The position numbers and the translations under genes were made by a program. Source: Cerrena zonata (lineage: Eukaryota; Basidiomycota; Agaricomycetes; Polyporales; Cerrenaceae). Taken from it: a stretch of 64,000 bases of DNA. The DNA is taken from the NCBI GenBank assembly GCA_038087015.1, contig JASBNA010000044.1:310001-374000 (forward strand), in the 5' to 3' direction. The notes under the pieces were generated by a model that did no database searches, was not told where the DNA came from, and worked only from the letters and a program-made list of their open reading frames with translations. Positions within the stretch are counted from its first letter, which is position 1. The number at the start of each line of letters is the position of its first letter. Below, piece by piece: positions 19,901-28,952 of this stretch.

Positions 19901-20994
19901 TTGACATAGTAATTTTTAGTGACATTGTTTTTAGGAAAAATATAAAAATCACAACCGGGCGGGAGAGGAGGAGTTTCCAAGAGCTTTAAGGAAGCAGGGA
20001 TAGGATACTTGTTTTTCAAGCTTTCACACGAAGCAGCTTCACGGGATTTCCAATTATTATAAGCAATCTCTGTTAGGAAACTCTTACGATTATATTGACC
20101 CAAATCTTTATTGAGGTAGAAAAGAATTTGTTTAATATCTTGATGCAATGTTTTTTCTTGTGACAAGTCTTTAAATTTGAAGATATCTTGTTGAAGTTTC
20201 ACTTGATCGATATCGAAAATGCTTTTAATTAGATCAATCATTGCTTCTTCCATATCTGATACTCTGAAAGAAGGTTTCACGTACGAAACTGAGGATGACA
20301 CCGAGTCAGTTGAGACTGATTTTGAATTGTTTGATTTAGAAGGTTTTAAAGATTCTTTATGCTCTTTTAATTTATTAATGATTGCATCACTATTTTTATC
20401 CTTAGGAATGAGAGAAATTAAAATTTGGACAAAAACTTCAGCTTGTTTGAAAACGATGTCACTTATTTCATGTTGAGGAATAGTGCCCATTTTAACCACC
20501 TCTTTATTAGCAGAAGAGACGAATTTCATGACTAAATATTCTGGTTTATTAATACGAGATATTTCTTGTTTTACATTTGGATCCAATAATTCACTATATA
20601 ATCGAAGCAAAGAACGTCTTGTTAAGTCATCATAATCTTTACCTCTTTTTTTCATTGCAATTAGATTTAAACGAGTTTCCAAACTCGACAAGAGATTTGG
20701 AGGAAGTTTTAATTCATTATCATTTGAACTGATTTTAGAATTTCTCAAGATTTTGGAAGAAGAAGTTAAACTAGTTGAACTACTAGAAGGGGAATCTGAA
20801 GATTTGGATGGAGACTGAGGTTTTACTATTGGAGTATGGAATCGAGCTTCATTGATGTATTCCAACAAAATGATTTTCAACACTGATTCATATAAGTTAT
20901 TCACATCAACAGTATCATAAGAATGATCTTCACTTAATAAGGTGGCAGAAGCCAAACTTTGGGATCTACCCGCAGATTCTCTTTTGGTCAGCAT
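16999..20994 (-). CDS. Munc13-like C2 domain protein
   Basis: A 1331-residue intact frame. A C2 domain lies at about residues 870-1000 (HIFSLRLVKAENLKSAN, then NNPDWDEEFEVTLP and VTVWDE), the membrane- or calcium-binding fold. It is flanked by long alpha-helical regions of the MUN type: MHD1-like at about 400-860 and MHD2-like after 1080 (DAMMPLYNYLNMNLQVLAEF). This order (helical, C2, helical) matches the fungal Munc13-related proteins such as S. pombe Git1/Ync13, which act in vesicle tethering and exocytosis or in cAMP signalling. The Ser-rich segment at 60-85 is low complexity. The C-terminus is basic and coiled. The family is recognised with good confidence; the exact role is inference. 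Next gene upstream is the SWIB gene. Confidence 0.8.
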   Translation of the reverse strand: MLTKRESAGRSQSLASATLLSEDHSYDTVDVNNLYESVLKIILLEYINEARFHTPIVKPQSPSKSSDSPSSSSTSLTSSSKILRNSKISSNDNELKLPPNLLSSLETRLNLIAMKKRGKDYDDLTRRSLLRLYSELLDPNVKQEISRINKPEYLVMKFVSSANKEVVKMGTIPQHEISDIVFKQAEVFVQILISLIPKDKNSDAIINKLKEHKESLKPSKSNNSKSVSTDSVSSSVSYVKPSFRVSDMEEAMIDLIKSIFDIDQVKLQQDIFKFKDLSQEKTLHQDIKQILFYLNKDLGQYNRKSFLTEIAYNNWKSREAASCESLKNKYPIPASLKLLETPPLPPGCDFYIFPKNNVTKNYYVNLTKLCLNQTIKNRKLEFDLALEKPLLSKQANNLLHLCARFWRIDFPTRATALYTACHLTGILKDNLSQESNSDQKDLGPIDLDTTTTMLHTCKKIIEDNGKLDWEEKTEWTLKDQEDWVKNLTYTYNEVFFSIKENLTMIFNKTVKPKFGPYLMFLGDYLESDTLFHKVEETGLPKKWEKKLSKTLLRISETRYAELLANLPRDDTLDIVHILNISDSIVGDTKLLQKRYKNPLLGFLNVSRTVAAVLTGMFALDSKNILKHIHAYAKNQGRLLAYSDAIEAYKSLSEIRYIYNQVSVSNSPFKFNLEKFFYPFLKEWVEESGEKISAIINNAIEKDSFEPIDLNDDNRKFSSSVLDIFTLVKEFLRILNQLNWSNEFQLAQAYTSLLKSISDGVLTYSSKISDKIIRELDEEEQKKLLQQASDEVDNRKSGNWFDEVKNVVSNIQNGNKLELEEPYNFKPGTCIALNNLAAMMDQLTKLEDLLDPVLISNTVAEFDPSLQKKYTSHIFSLRLVKAENLKSANASSNLSNMHPYITMIDTMARKTIGKTRVVNNTNNPDWDEEFEVTLPANTSLTISVTVWDERVGTHSICGRALLQLDPLRFKHDGIPQEIYLDLDSQGRVLVEIAVESERVDAIFVMGRAHRSLKRAQERAIKLIVEKFSRFIHYCFSRSNLKSICGNNGQVKPTQDQMDDAMMPLYNYLNMNLQVLAEFLTKSLLLKVMLAAWIVVVSSADALLLPKLASAKTFHLSSIGSKLKPESTGGWQSAVSSAMANVTNSMGISGFGKSLTSNELETVFSWLNFLCFDFFHNDGNGPPVRDLKNEQYQALLLVPVYYDRDVDFLQQEVERLSPAFIKTLRDRNNFDNEPSLAAPQRRNSRAGSIIRNKTILANATAKSRAQADKEAREARSDPTAAQTLAEDMILRILLIKDEKSYVARRLEQREKLAHSIATERLAKAAAEGRFNRR

Positions 20995-21670
20995 TGATTA
21001 TCAAGTTTTGGTACATCAACTGGAAAAAAGAGCCAATTACTTGAGCAGAACCAAAAATCAACAAACAACAAACGAGTTTAACCTAACACAAGCAGTTGAT
21101 AAAGTAGTATGAATATCTGGTTTGTTTTCTTGCCAATCTTATTTTTGTATTAGCCAAAAAGTACAGCAAACTGTTAACAATAACAACAATAAAGGCCCAA
21201 AGCTAATGAAAGTGAACGGAAAGTGGAAAGGAATGGAATGATGAATTTAAAATAGTAACAAAAAAACACTACTAGCGGCTGTCGAAGAAGCGGGTTTTTC
21301 AATTGGCAAAAAGAACTACTTATCTTGTTCCGTTGTCCACTATTGAAAACCACTTTTTTTAGGTAAAGGGATTGATCACCAAGAGTAGCTTACCCAAATA
21401 ATAAAGAACAAAGCACTGGGTTTCAACGAAAAGAAGTAGTTTCAACAAAAGAACAACAATTTGATCGTAACAAAAGAAAAAACACACAAACTATGAGAAC
21501 TGCAGATGACATATGCGTTTTTTATACGCGAAATATCAGCTTCCCATTTACAATAAGCTAGTTACTACAAGAGTCACCAATACCAGTGGAGTAAGGATGA
21601 AGATATATATTACAGGAGATGAGAGAGAGATTACCCAAATGTTCAAGTTTCTGATTTTTTTTTTTTTTTT
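20995..21670. other. Intergenic region between the Munc13-like gene and the SWIB gene
   Basis: A 676-bp gap that serves as promoter for the Munc13-like gene and 3' region for the SWIB gene. It contains A-rich AACAA repeats and a T-run at about 21654-21672 that ends at the SWIB stop codon. No gene seen. Confidence 0.45.
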
Positions 21671-22537
21671 TTAATCAGCATCCTCATCGGATTCTTCTGA
21701 ATCATCTTCAGCAGGGTCACCTAGTTCTTGGTCGTCATCGTCGTCGTCATCCTCTTCGTCGACATAGTCTGCAGACTTCTTCCCGTTGGTTTTGGACGAG
21801 GGAGGAGGAGGAGGTTTTGCTTGTAGTTCCCCGACTGATTTGGTATCACCGATTTCGTCTGGCTTGAAGATATGAGAAGTAAGTAATTTATTCATTTCAA
21901 AGATACCAACGGTTTTCTTCTTGAAGATTTTGTAAAGAGTATCGTTACACAAGATTTGTCTTCGATCGTTTGGGTTTTGGAGATTATTATCCTTGATGTA
22001 GGTCCACATTTGTTTGACTATTTGGGGTCTGGGAAGCGATTCGACCCCGAAAAGATTTTGCAAATCTTGCGATAAGTATAATGCCTGGTTGAAACCGTTA
22101 TTAGGGGCCTTCCGTTTCTTTTCGCCGGCAGCGTTCTTTTTCGCCCTGGGTTTCCTGGGGGTTGCTTTACCGCTTCCTCTAGTCACTGGTCCTCTTATGG
22201 TCGATTTCAGCAATTGACTAGCCATCAAGGCATCCTGTCGTTCTATATCTTCTTTTGATAATGGAGGAGGTTCCACTTTGTTCTTTCTTTTCTCGAGAAG
22301 ATCAAAGTATCTTTCCATAATTATATCACTGATATCTTGTTTATGGGGCTGCAAGTTAATCCCAAAGAGCTCCTGTAATGCATTTCGAATCTTTTTCACC
22401 GTGATTTTCTCTAGATCAGCAACACTTAGTATGGCCTAAATTTCCCAGGTTAGTATACTGATTGCAAACATCGGTATTTGATGAAAACTTACGTCAATGG
22501 TAGGAAGATACTGCTTCGGATTATACTCTTCAGTCAT
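21671..22537 (-). CDS. TRI1: SWIB/DEK-C domain protein, TRI1/UAF30-like, one intron
   Basis: Exon 1 (22493-22537, 15 codons, MTEEYNPKQYLPTID) and exon 2 (21671-22435) together encode 269 residues. The N-terminus is a DEK-C-type helical domain (AILSVADLEKITVKKIRNAL). A basic Lys/Arg/Pro linker follows, then a SWIB/MDM2-type domain (ALYLSQDLQNLFGVESLPRP, IVKQMWTYIKDNNLQNPNDR, RRQILCNDTLYKIF). The acidic tail is Asp/Glu-rich. Both yeast relatives, Tri1 and Uaf30 (a subunit of the Pol I upstream activating factor), share this layout. The opening resembles Tri1 more closely, but I cannot separate the two firmly. The splice removes the only barrier to an ATG start. Confidence 0.82.
22436..22492 (-). 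other. Intron of the TRI1-like gene (57 bp)
   Basis: On the minus strand it starts GTAAGT, contains TACTAAC and ends GGAAATTTAG. It falls exactly between codons 15 and 16. Confidence 0.9.
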
Positions 22538-22870
22538 GGTTATAGTTGTAGCTATCTAATTCTTTCAATTCAACTGGTAAAGCGAGTGGGTCCCCTTATA
22601 TCTGTCTCATGAATTATACCTTTAAGATTCCTTAGAAGTATTCAAAGATTTAAAGAGCTCAATCAAGGAATTGAACGGCTTGTTTTAATATTTTTCCTGC
22701 TTTCGTTTTTTAGCTAAAAAAACAAAAGGCCCGTGCACCCCTATAACCACCAAAATTTTTGCAGTATTAAAAGAACCAGTACAAGATAATAGAATATACA
22801 TATATATTGAAATATGGAATGATGAAGTGAAGAGTTATAACTATACAATTTATTTAATTCGTTAAAAGAC
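22538..22870. other. Intergenic region, SWIB gene promoter / RRS1 3' side
   Basis: A 333-bp gap with short A- and T-runs and a TATATATATT element near 22799. No gene or clear motif. Confidence 0.4.
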
Positions 22871-23479
22871 TTAGGCAGATTGATTTTTCAAGTTACGTTT
22901 ATGTTGTAATTCATTTTTCTTAACCAACTTCTTTCTTTCGGCACGGCTTAAGGTTCTTGGGTCAATCAATTCATTTTCGGTGTTCTTAACTTTATCATCA
23001 ACTTCAACCAACCACTGGTTATCCAATTGTTTATTTTTACCTTTATAACCCCATTTAGGAACCCATTCACCACTGGCTTCATCGTAAACCATCTTACCGT
23101 CCTTAGCCTTAGCCTTGATACCCTTTCTAGCAGCAAATTGCTCCCATTTGGTAGGAGGTTTGGCTTTTGGAATGGCTTTTTCTCTTGGTAAAAGGGTGGT
23201 TGGTTCGGGTAATTGTATTAAGGTCAAGTTGGAATTTTGCCCAGTGGCACTATTACTATCGGTGGTGGTTTTAACCGGAAGGGATAAGATCTGGTTGATC
23301 AACAATTGTACGTTGTCTCTGGTTCTTGATGCTAAATATTCTTCTCTTTGCTTTGGATCTTTCAACTGAGCATTATCTAACGGGTTTGGATCAAAAGTAG
23401 CCAAGTTCCCCAAATCAAAAGTATTGGGTATTGGCTTTTCCACGGTAACCGGCTTGTATTCTTCTTTATTATCAGACAT
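22871..23479 (-). CDS. RRS1: Ribosome biogenesis regulator RRS1
   Basis: A 202-residue protein matching the length and order of yeast Rrs1, which with Rpf2 brings 5S RNP into the pre-60S particle in the nucleolus. Signatures are the N-terminal DLGNLATFDPNPLD and the RDNVQLLINQIL helix, then LPREKAIPKAKPPTKWEQFA leading into ARKGIKAKAKDGKMVYDE and GEWVPKWGYKGKNK. The tail is basic. The frame is intact and the start is the ATG complementary to 23477-23479. The region upstream of it carries long A/T homopolymers (23550-23625) shared with the 3' side of GEM1. Confidence 0.96.
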   Translation of the reverse strand: MSDNKEEYKPVTVEKPIPNTFDLGNLATFDPNPLDNAQLKDPKQREEYLASRTRDNVQLLINQILSLPVKTTTDSNSATGQNSNLTLIQLPEPTTLLPREKAIPKAKPPTKWEQFAARKGIKAKAKDGKMVYDEASGEWVPKWGYKGKNKQLDNQWLVEVDDKVKNTENELIDPRTLSRAERKKLVKKNELQHKRNLKNQSA

Positions 23480-23648
23480 CTCCTCGTTTATTAGTATATA
23501 TAGTTTATATTATTGAAAATAGTATCAAAGGGCTTGATTTGAATTTTTTTTTTTATATCTTGAGATGCCCTTTTTTTTTTTTTTTTCAAACTCTGCTCTT
23601 TTTCTTTTTCTTTTTTTTTTTTTGTTAGTGCACTGAAAAATCCATCTC

Positions 23649-25682
23649 TTAGGCTCGAGAGCTTTGGACAGAGCTTCTCCAGATCCAAACAGAGACGGCG
23701 GCCATTAGAGTGATTGCACTTCCAGCCATGACCAAGTGCTTTATGTTCTCGAGGTCTGGGGTCTCTGGCTCTGTTTCTAGACCAGGGGTCGCAGTGCTGG
23801 GCCCTTTTGCAGCATCCACCAACTGGATGAAGAGTTCGTGTAATGAAGTAGTCCAGGCAGAACAGATATGTAATGGTGAGTTTAGAAACAAGTCGCGAGT
23901 GTAGTTTTCAGGCTGGACGTCTGACCGCTGCTGCTGTTTATCGAGATCAGCTTTCAAGGCGACAAACACTGAGGGAATATCATCTAACAAAGACGAATAC
24001 TTTTCACGAAGCTCAACCAAATACTGGAAAGACTCGGGATCCGAAGAGTCGTAAGTATAACAGATGACATCGCATTGGTCGAGCTTCTTTTTGTTTTCAA
24101 GGATTGCAGGCTCTAATTCACCAAGTTCCTCCAAGATTAGATAACACTGCTTACCACCCCTTAATTCTATATCCTTAGCACAAATTCTTGGTTTGATGGT
24201 AGGAGAATAGACATCACTATAGGTGCCTCTTAAAAACAGCTCGAGTAACGAAGTCTTACCTGACTTGGGTGCTCCTAGTAAGAAGCAATTGAACACATTC
24301 CGATCATTGACTGCTTGACGATAGAGCTTACCTTGTTTTTGTCGGAGTTTTCTCGGTTTGGTTACTTTTAAAGCCTTCACTGAGCTATCTTCATCGAAAC
24401 CCAAATAAGCAAGGTATTCTAGTGTAGTTTTATGATCTAAAAAGGTGGTGAGATTCCACTGAGCTAACCAACCTTGTAATGAAACATAACCTTCTTCATT
24501 ACACACAATTGAAGACGGGAATTGCGACTCTTGCCATAATCTGGGGATTCCTGGAGTGGGGATAAATAAATTATTTAACTCTTCTTCATTCAACCCACCA
24601 TCGTTGTCTTTGTCAAATTTCAAAAACAAATCAACCAAGAATCTATATCCAGTAGGACTCAACTCAACACTTGAATTTGTATTGACATCAAATTTGGGGA
24701 AAATGAAACGATCACTCAAGGATAATGAATCGGTATAATGGAAAGTTCTTAATATGCCCCAAATGGTCTCATGTCTACCATTTTCAGCATACATTTTGTT
24801 TAACATTATGAAGGCATCTTCAGATAGCCCTTTACTTTCTCCATTTGAATCGACATCAGGATATATCTTCTTATCAACTGCCTTTCCTATCGATAGGTAC
24901 TCTTGAAGAGTGGTGTCATATCCAAAACACTTTTTATGTAAACTCGAAAACTCTTCAAAATTCAAATAACCATCTTGATCTTTATCACAAAGGAAAAATA
25001 CCCGCTTCAAGGCTATCACTGCAGCCGGCTTCAAATTACGTTCTTTTGAATCAAACAAAGGTGAAATCGGATGAGTGATCGCTCTTTGACATAAATAAAA
25101 CGCTTCAACAACATTAATATTATCTTTGGCGCTACACCGAACACACGCTTCAATCTCTTTAAACTCCTTGATTAAGGGTATGAACTCGTCAGCATTTCGG
25201 CTCTTAAGCGAATTGGATTCATGTCCACTGCTTTTTTGAATAAGATCACATTTATTTGCACAAACAATAATCGGCAAATTGACCCCCATGGATCTGAATA
25301 ACGTCATCCAATGCAACGAGATTCTTTCATATGTGTAATGGTCGGAATAGACCAACAATAAAACGTCGGCGAGTTTCAATTCCCTTTGGAGCGTGGTTGA
25401 GTCAGAAGCTGTAGTATCAACTATCACCGTTATCTGAGGTATCGATGACAGGACCTTCCGACTTCCTTCTCTGCTAGAGCTTCTAGTCCTATCTATTTTC
25501 TTCTCTGGACTCGAAATGTACTCATCGTAACTGTTCACGTAGTCTTCCTTGGAAATGGTAATGGGTGGAATTGTTCGAGGTAGCTTCGGTATAAACTTCT
25601 CCTTCACCAACGATGCAATAATTGAAGATTTCCCAACACATTCATCTCCACACACAACTATCCTGAGAGCATCATGGGACAT
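23649..25682 (-). CDS. GEM1: Mitochondrial Rho GTPase GEM1 (Miro)
   Basis: A 677-residue tail-anchored outer-membrane GTPase, part of the ER-mitochondria contact machinery and needed for mitochondrial inheritance. GTPase 1 opens with GDECVGKSS and has NKCD. Two EF-hands follow (DKDQDGYLNFEEF and DKDNDGGLNEEEL), then GTPase 2 with GAPKSGKTS and KADLDKQQQR. A C-terminal membrane anchor (GSAITLMAAVSVWIW) is followed by a short polar tail. I take the ATG complementary to 25680-25682; a frame extension to 25718 also exists, but the conserved family start is close to the P-loop. Intact. Divergent from BOL3. Confidence 0.97.
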   Translation of the reverse strand: MSHDALRIVVCGDECVGKSSIIASLVKEKFIPKLPRTIPPITISKEDYVNSYDEYISSPEKKIDRTRSSSREGSRKVLSSIPQITVIVDTTASDSTTLQRELKLADVLLLVYSDHYTYERISLHWMTLFRSMGVNLPIIVCANKCDLIQKSSGHESNSLKSRNADEFIPLIKEFKEIEACVRCSAKDNINVVEAFYLCQRAITHPISPLFDSKERNLKPAAVIALKRVFFLCDKDQDGYLNFEEFSSLHKKCFGYDTTLQEYLSIGKAVDKKIYPDVDSNGESKGLSEDAFIMLNKMYAENGRHETIWGILRTFHYTDSLSLSDRFIFPKFDVNTNSSVELSPTGYRFLVDLFLKFDKDNDGGLNEEELNNLFIPTPGIPRLWQESQFPSSIVCNEEGYVSLQGWLAQWNLTTFLDHKTTLEYLAYLGFDEDSSVKALKVTKPRKLRQKQGKLYRQAVNDRNVFNCFLLGAPKSGKTSLLELFLRGTYSDVYSPTIKPRICAKDIELRGGKQCYLILEELGELEPAILENKKKLDQCDVICYTYDSSDPESFQYLVELREKYSSLLDDIPSVFVALKADLDKQQQRSDVQPENYTRDLFLNSPLHICSAWTTSLHELFIQLVDAAKGPSTATPGLETEPETPDLENIKHLVMAGSAITLMAAVSVWIWRSSVQSSRA

Positions 25683-26076
25683 GTTCGGATGCGTTAATTG
25701 AGTCAATCCTTGAATCAATGATCAGTGATTCATGCTTTTCATTGATTCTGGTATCGGTTCAGGTATAAATTTAGTGCGGTATGGATCTTTTTGCAGGATT
25801 AATTCTCTACTGACCCAATAAGTGCCACCATTAGAAGCTCAAACTACCTGTTCAGCCACCTTAAAGACTTGAATAAGCTTAAATAGAAAAGGACATTCAA
25901 GACCTCTGATCCGAGGGAGCCATGGTAATGTTGTTGTATAAGATTCCTGGCCGGACTCCACTGAAAAATTCTCATTTCCGGTTGAGAGCATTTCAGCCAG
26001 TCGAGTACGCATTAATAATATTGAATTCTTCATCATAGATCTAACCTTCTCTTTATTAAGTATACCGACTACACAC
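25683..26076. promoter_or_regulatory. Divergent promoter region GEM1 / BOL3
   Basis: A 394-bp gap shared by two mitochondrial genes. Open frames on the minus strand here (25839-26096) show no family features. No specific site is recognised. Confidence 0.4.
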
Positions 26077-26427
26077 ATGATGCTTAAGTCATTCACTCCA
26101 AGAGCGTCCGCTGCTTTCAGACCAGCCTTGAGGGTGCCAGCCTTCAGATCGCCAACTGTTGCTACTCGATTCTACTCTCTGGTGGAAGAACCAGTGATGG
26201 ATGAATATGAAAAAAAGATTTACTCCATGCTACAAGACAGTTTCCTGCCAAAAGCGTTACAAGTTAAGGACGTTTCAGGTGGATGTGGATCCATGTTTGC
26301 CTATTTTGGTTGAAAGTGAAAAATTCAAAGGTATTCCAATGATTAAGCAACATAGATTAGTCAATGAAGTTTTGAAGATGAAATTTCCAAATGGCATGGA
26401 ATCCAATTACGTACCAAATCAGCATAG
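26077..26427 (+). CDS. BOL3: Mitochondrial BolA protein BOL3 (AIM1), two compensating indels as read
   Basis: BolA-family protein of the mitochondrial matrix that helps hand [4Fe-4S] clusters to client enzymes. The N-terminus (1-33) is a presequence with Arg/Ala/Ser. The BolA core has KALQVKDVSGGCGSMF, then SEKFKGIPMIKQHRLVNEVL, then a KWHGIQL-type end. An extra C at 26300-26301 throws the frame after GSMFA. A missing G near 26376 restores it, so the reading returns to the first frame and ends at the TAG at 26425-26427, 116 residues. If the bases are real the central 25 residues are scrambled. An invariant Cys and His flank the break. Start at the first of two ATGs. Confidence 0.88.
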
Positions 26428-26662
26428 ATACTAATGACTTCCCTTAATACTTATTTATTTATTCGAGCTTTTTTGTTTGCATTCTTCAGCTTTGTTTAGT
26501 TTTTTCTTATAAACGTGTATATATATAGTCTTCAATAAAAAGATATAATGAAAGAAATCGAACATGTAAATACGAAAACAAAGATTATAAGTTACGTTAG
26601 ACAAATTATATTGATATACTATATGTTACAAAAAAAATTTAAGGTAATTTAGAGGAAGATAC

Positions 26663-28783
26663 TTAAATAGATTCAACAATTTCTTCTTTTTCTTCGATGA
26701 TTTCTTCTTTAATTTCTTCAATGATTTGAGCTTCAACTTCGTTTTCTTCTTGAGATCTGTTGGCATATTTAGATCTATAACTTCTCCATTCTTCTAAGAG
26801 TTTTCTACGGAGTAAGATAGCTTCTCTAGTGGCAGCATCAGCTTCCATAGCATCAGCTTCATCGAATTGAGCACTGTATTCACGCAAGTTCTTCTTGACC
26901 TTCTTTCTATCGTTTGCAGTAAGTAAGGATTCTGGTCTTGGTCTCCAAATGAATTCTTTGAAGTGATCAATGGTTTCATCTCTTAACATGTTACCAGTGA
27001 ATTCGTATAATTTATAACCGTTTTCAATGGTATGAGCCCAAGAAGAAGACCAAGCAGCAAGGAATCTACCAGATGGGTCCCAAGAAAGATTGGTAATACC
27101 GGAGAATTTTTCAGTCTTTAATAATTTAACGTTATTCAAAGATTTCTTATCTTCTTCAAAATTAGTATCATAGAAGTCCAATTCACCACTTGATTTAGCA
27201 ATGGTAGCAACAACAACAAACCTACCTTGAGGCGACCAAACAACAGTGTTAGAATGTTTATCAGTAACTGATTTGAAAACTTTATATTTGGTAGCTTTGT
27301 TCTTAGCAACTTCTGGGCCATAGAAAGAAACAGTATTTCTTGGAATGGCTGGATTATTATCACCGTTATCTAATCTAGAAATAGTAATAAATCTCTCTGA
27401 CTTTGGTTCCCATGCAAAATTAATAACAATATCTTTTAATTCTAATTTTTCAACTGGAATATCTCTTTCGGTAAGTCTGAAAAATTCCAAATTAGAAAAG
27501 AAAGTCTTACGAGATTTAGTATGACGATCAACTTTAACACATAAGAATCTACCTTGGTCTTGCCAATGCATTTTACAATCTGAAACTTGGAACAAGTTAA
27601 TAGTTCTAATGACTCTTCTTGATGGAATTTGCATAAGAGCAACTCTAGCAGTTTGATTAGAGCTTTCAGGAGTCCAATAAGATAAGACGTGTTCACCACC
27701 TTCGGTTTTAGAATCACTAAGGTGGACACCAGCTGGAGCCCATTCAAAATCAACGATATCATCAATTTTAACCAATTTTTTATCTAATAATTGGAAGTTA
27801 GAGGAATCATAAATAGCTAAAGCACCTGGACCTTGACGAGCACAGTATTTATCATCGTGCGACCATTTAACTAATGGCCATGGCATTTCTTTTTGATTTT
27901 CCAAATGTGGAGGTAATGCAAAAGTTCTGGCAGGTTCACCACTATGTAAATTCCAAATAACTAATTTATGACCAGCACTTTCTGGACCAAATGGGAAACC
28001 TTGTTGCTCAGCAGGATCTTCAGGAAATGAAATTGGAGTTGGCGATAAAGTAACCATGAAATTTTCATTTGGCGAGAAATCAACTAAACGAACTTGATTA
28101 TGGATGAATTTATTGATTCTACCAAAATCAGCACCACCCCAAGCTTGAACACCTTGTGGGTGAACAGAAAATAAATAAGTACCTTTTGGAGTAAACTTGG
28201 CATATTTAGTGGTGAAGTTCTTTCTTGGTTCAATAACTTCTTCTGGATCATTTTGTTTCTTATTCCAGTAAACACCAACAGTTTCAGAAAAATGTAAAGC
28301 AATTTGATCACGGCCTCTTTCATCTTGTAACCATGATTTCAAATAACCGTGATCTTCGAAAGGTGGAATTTCTGGCTCTTCAAATTCATCTTTGATATTA
28401 CCTTCTGCACCAAATTTTTCAATATCAGTTAGTCTGTTAACTAATAATCTATGTTTTTGATCCAACATTCTACCGTTTAATTGTTTAACGGCAGCATCAG
28501 CTTGTTCAGCACTTTCGAATTGGACAAACAAAAACCCTTTGGTCTTGCCATCTTCGATAGGCATGTACACACCTTCATCACCTTCAACAACATTACCAAC
28601 AGTCTTGAATAACTTTTTCAAAACAAGAGTCAATTTGTCGGCTTTTGATTCTGGTGCAATTGGTGCACCATCAACGACAACGTAGTTGTCTAAACCGAAG
28701 TGTGGATTAACAGTATACCTTTCCTCTAAATCGGAGAAGTCAAGCTCATCCAAATTGATATCAATATCTTCAAATTCAGACAT
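26663..28783 (-). CDS. PRT1: Translation initiation factor eIF3 subunit b (PRT1)
   Basis: A 706-residue intact eIF3b, scaffold of the eIF3 complex that loads initiator tRNA and mRNA on the 40S subunit. The N-terminus holds an RRM at about 35-120 ([11 protein letters not shown], then [20 protein letters not shown]). A nine-blade propeller follows, with [38 protein letters not shown] and [19 protein letters not shown]. The C-terminal helix ([20 protein letters not shown]) is the eIF3i/g contact region in yeast. A charged Glu-rich tail ends the protein. Length is slightly below S. cerevisiae Prt1. Convergent with BOL3. Confidence 0.97.
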   Translation of the reverse strand: MSEFEDIDINLDELDFSDLEERYTVNPHFGLDNYVVVDGAPIAPESKADKLTLVLKKLFKTVGNVVEGDEGVYMPIEDGKTKGFLFVQFESAEQADAAVKQLNGRMLDQKHRLLVNRLTDIEKFGAEGNIKDEFEEPEIPPFEDHGYLKSWLQDERGRDQIALHFSETVGVYWNKKQNDPEEVIEPRKNFTTKYAKFTPKGTYLFSVHPQGVQAWGGADFGRINKFIHNQVRLVDFSPNENFMVTLSPTPISFPEDPAEQQGFPFGPESAGHKLVIWNLHSGEPARTFALPPHLENQKEMPWPLVKWSHDDKYCARQGPGALAIYDSSNFQLLDKKLVKIDDIVDFEWAPAGVHLSDSKTEGGEHVLSYWTPESSNQTARVALMQIPSRRVIRTINLFQVSDCKMHWQDQGRFLCVKVDRHTKSRKTFFSNLEFFRLTERDIPVEKLELKDIVINFAWEPKSERFITISRLDNGDNNPAIPRNTVSFYGPEVAKNKATKYKVFKSVTDKHSNTVVWSPQGRFVVVATIAKSSGELDFYDTNFEEDKKSLNNVKLLKTEKFSGITNLSWDPSGRFLAAWSSSWAHTIENGYKLYEFTGNMLRDETIDHFKEFIWRPRPESLLTANDRKKVKKNLREYSAQFDEADAMEADAATREAILLRRKLLEEWRSYRSKYANRSQEENEVEAQIIEEIKEEIIEEKEEIVESI

Positions 28784-28952
28784 CTTTGTATAATTATAGC
28801 TAAAAGAACTGAACTGAAAAATTGAGCTTATACTGTTTTATTTGACTGTCCGCGTTGAAAAATTTTTTTTTTTTCAGTTGTTGATGCTGAGACGTGCACA
28901 CTACCATTATAGTTTGTGTATTTTAAATGAATGCAAAAGATTGAATTATCTA

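Noticed and set aside
23540..23640. PAC/RRPE ribosome-biogenesis motifs before RRS1
   Set aside because: A GAGATG word and A/T-runs are present, but neither GATGAG nor a full RRPE match is found.
25839..26096. Minus-strand ORF overlapping the BOL3 start
   Set aside because: Shadow frame in a divergent promoter without family features.
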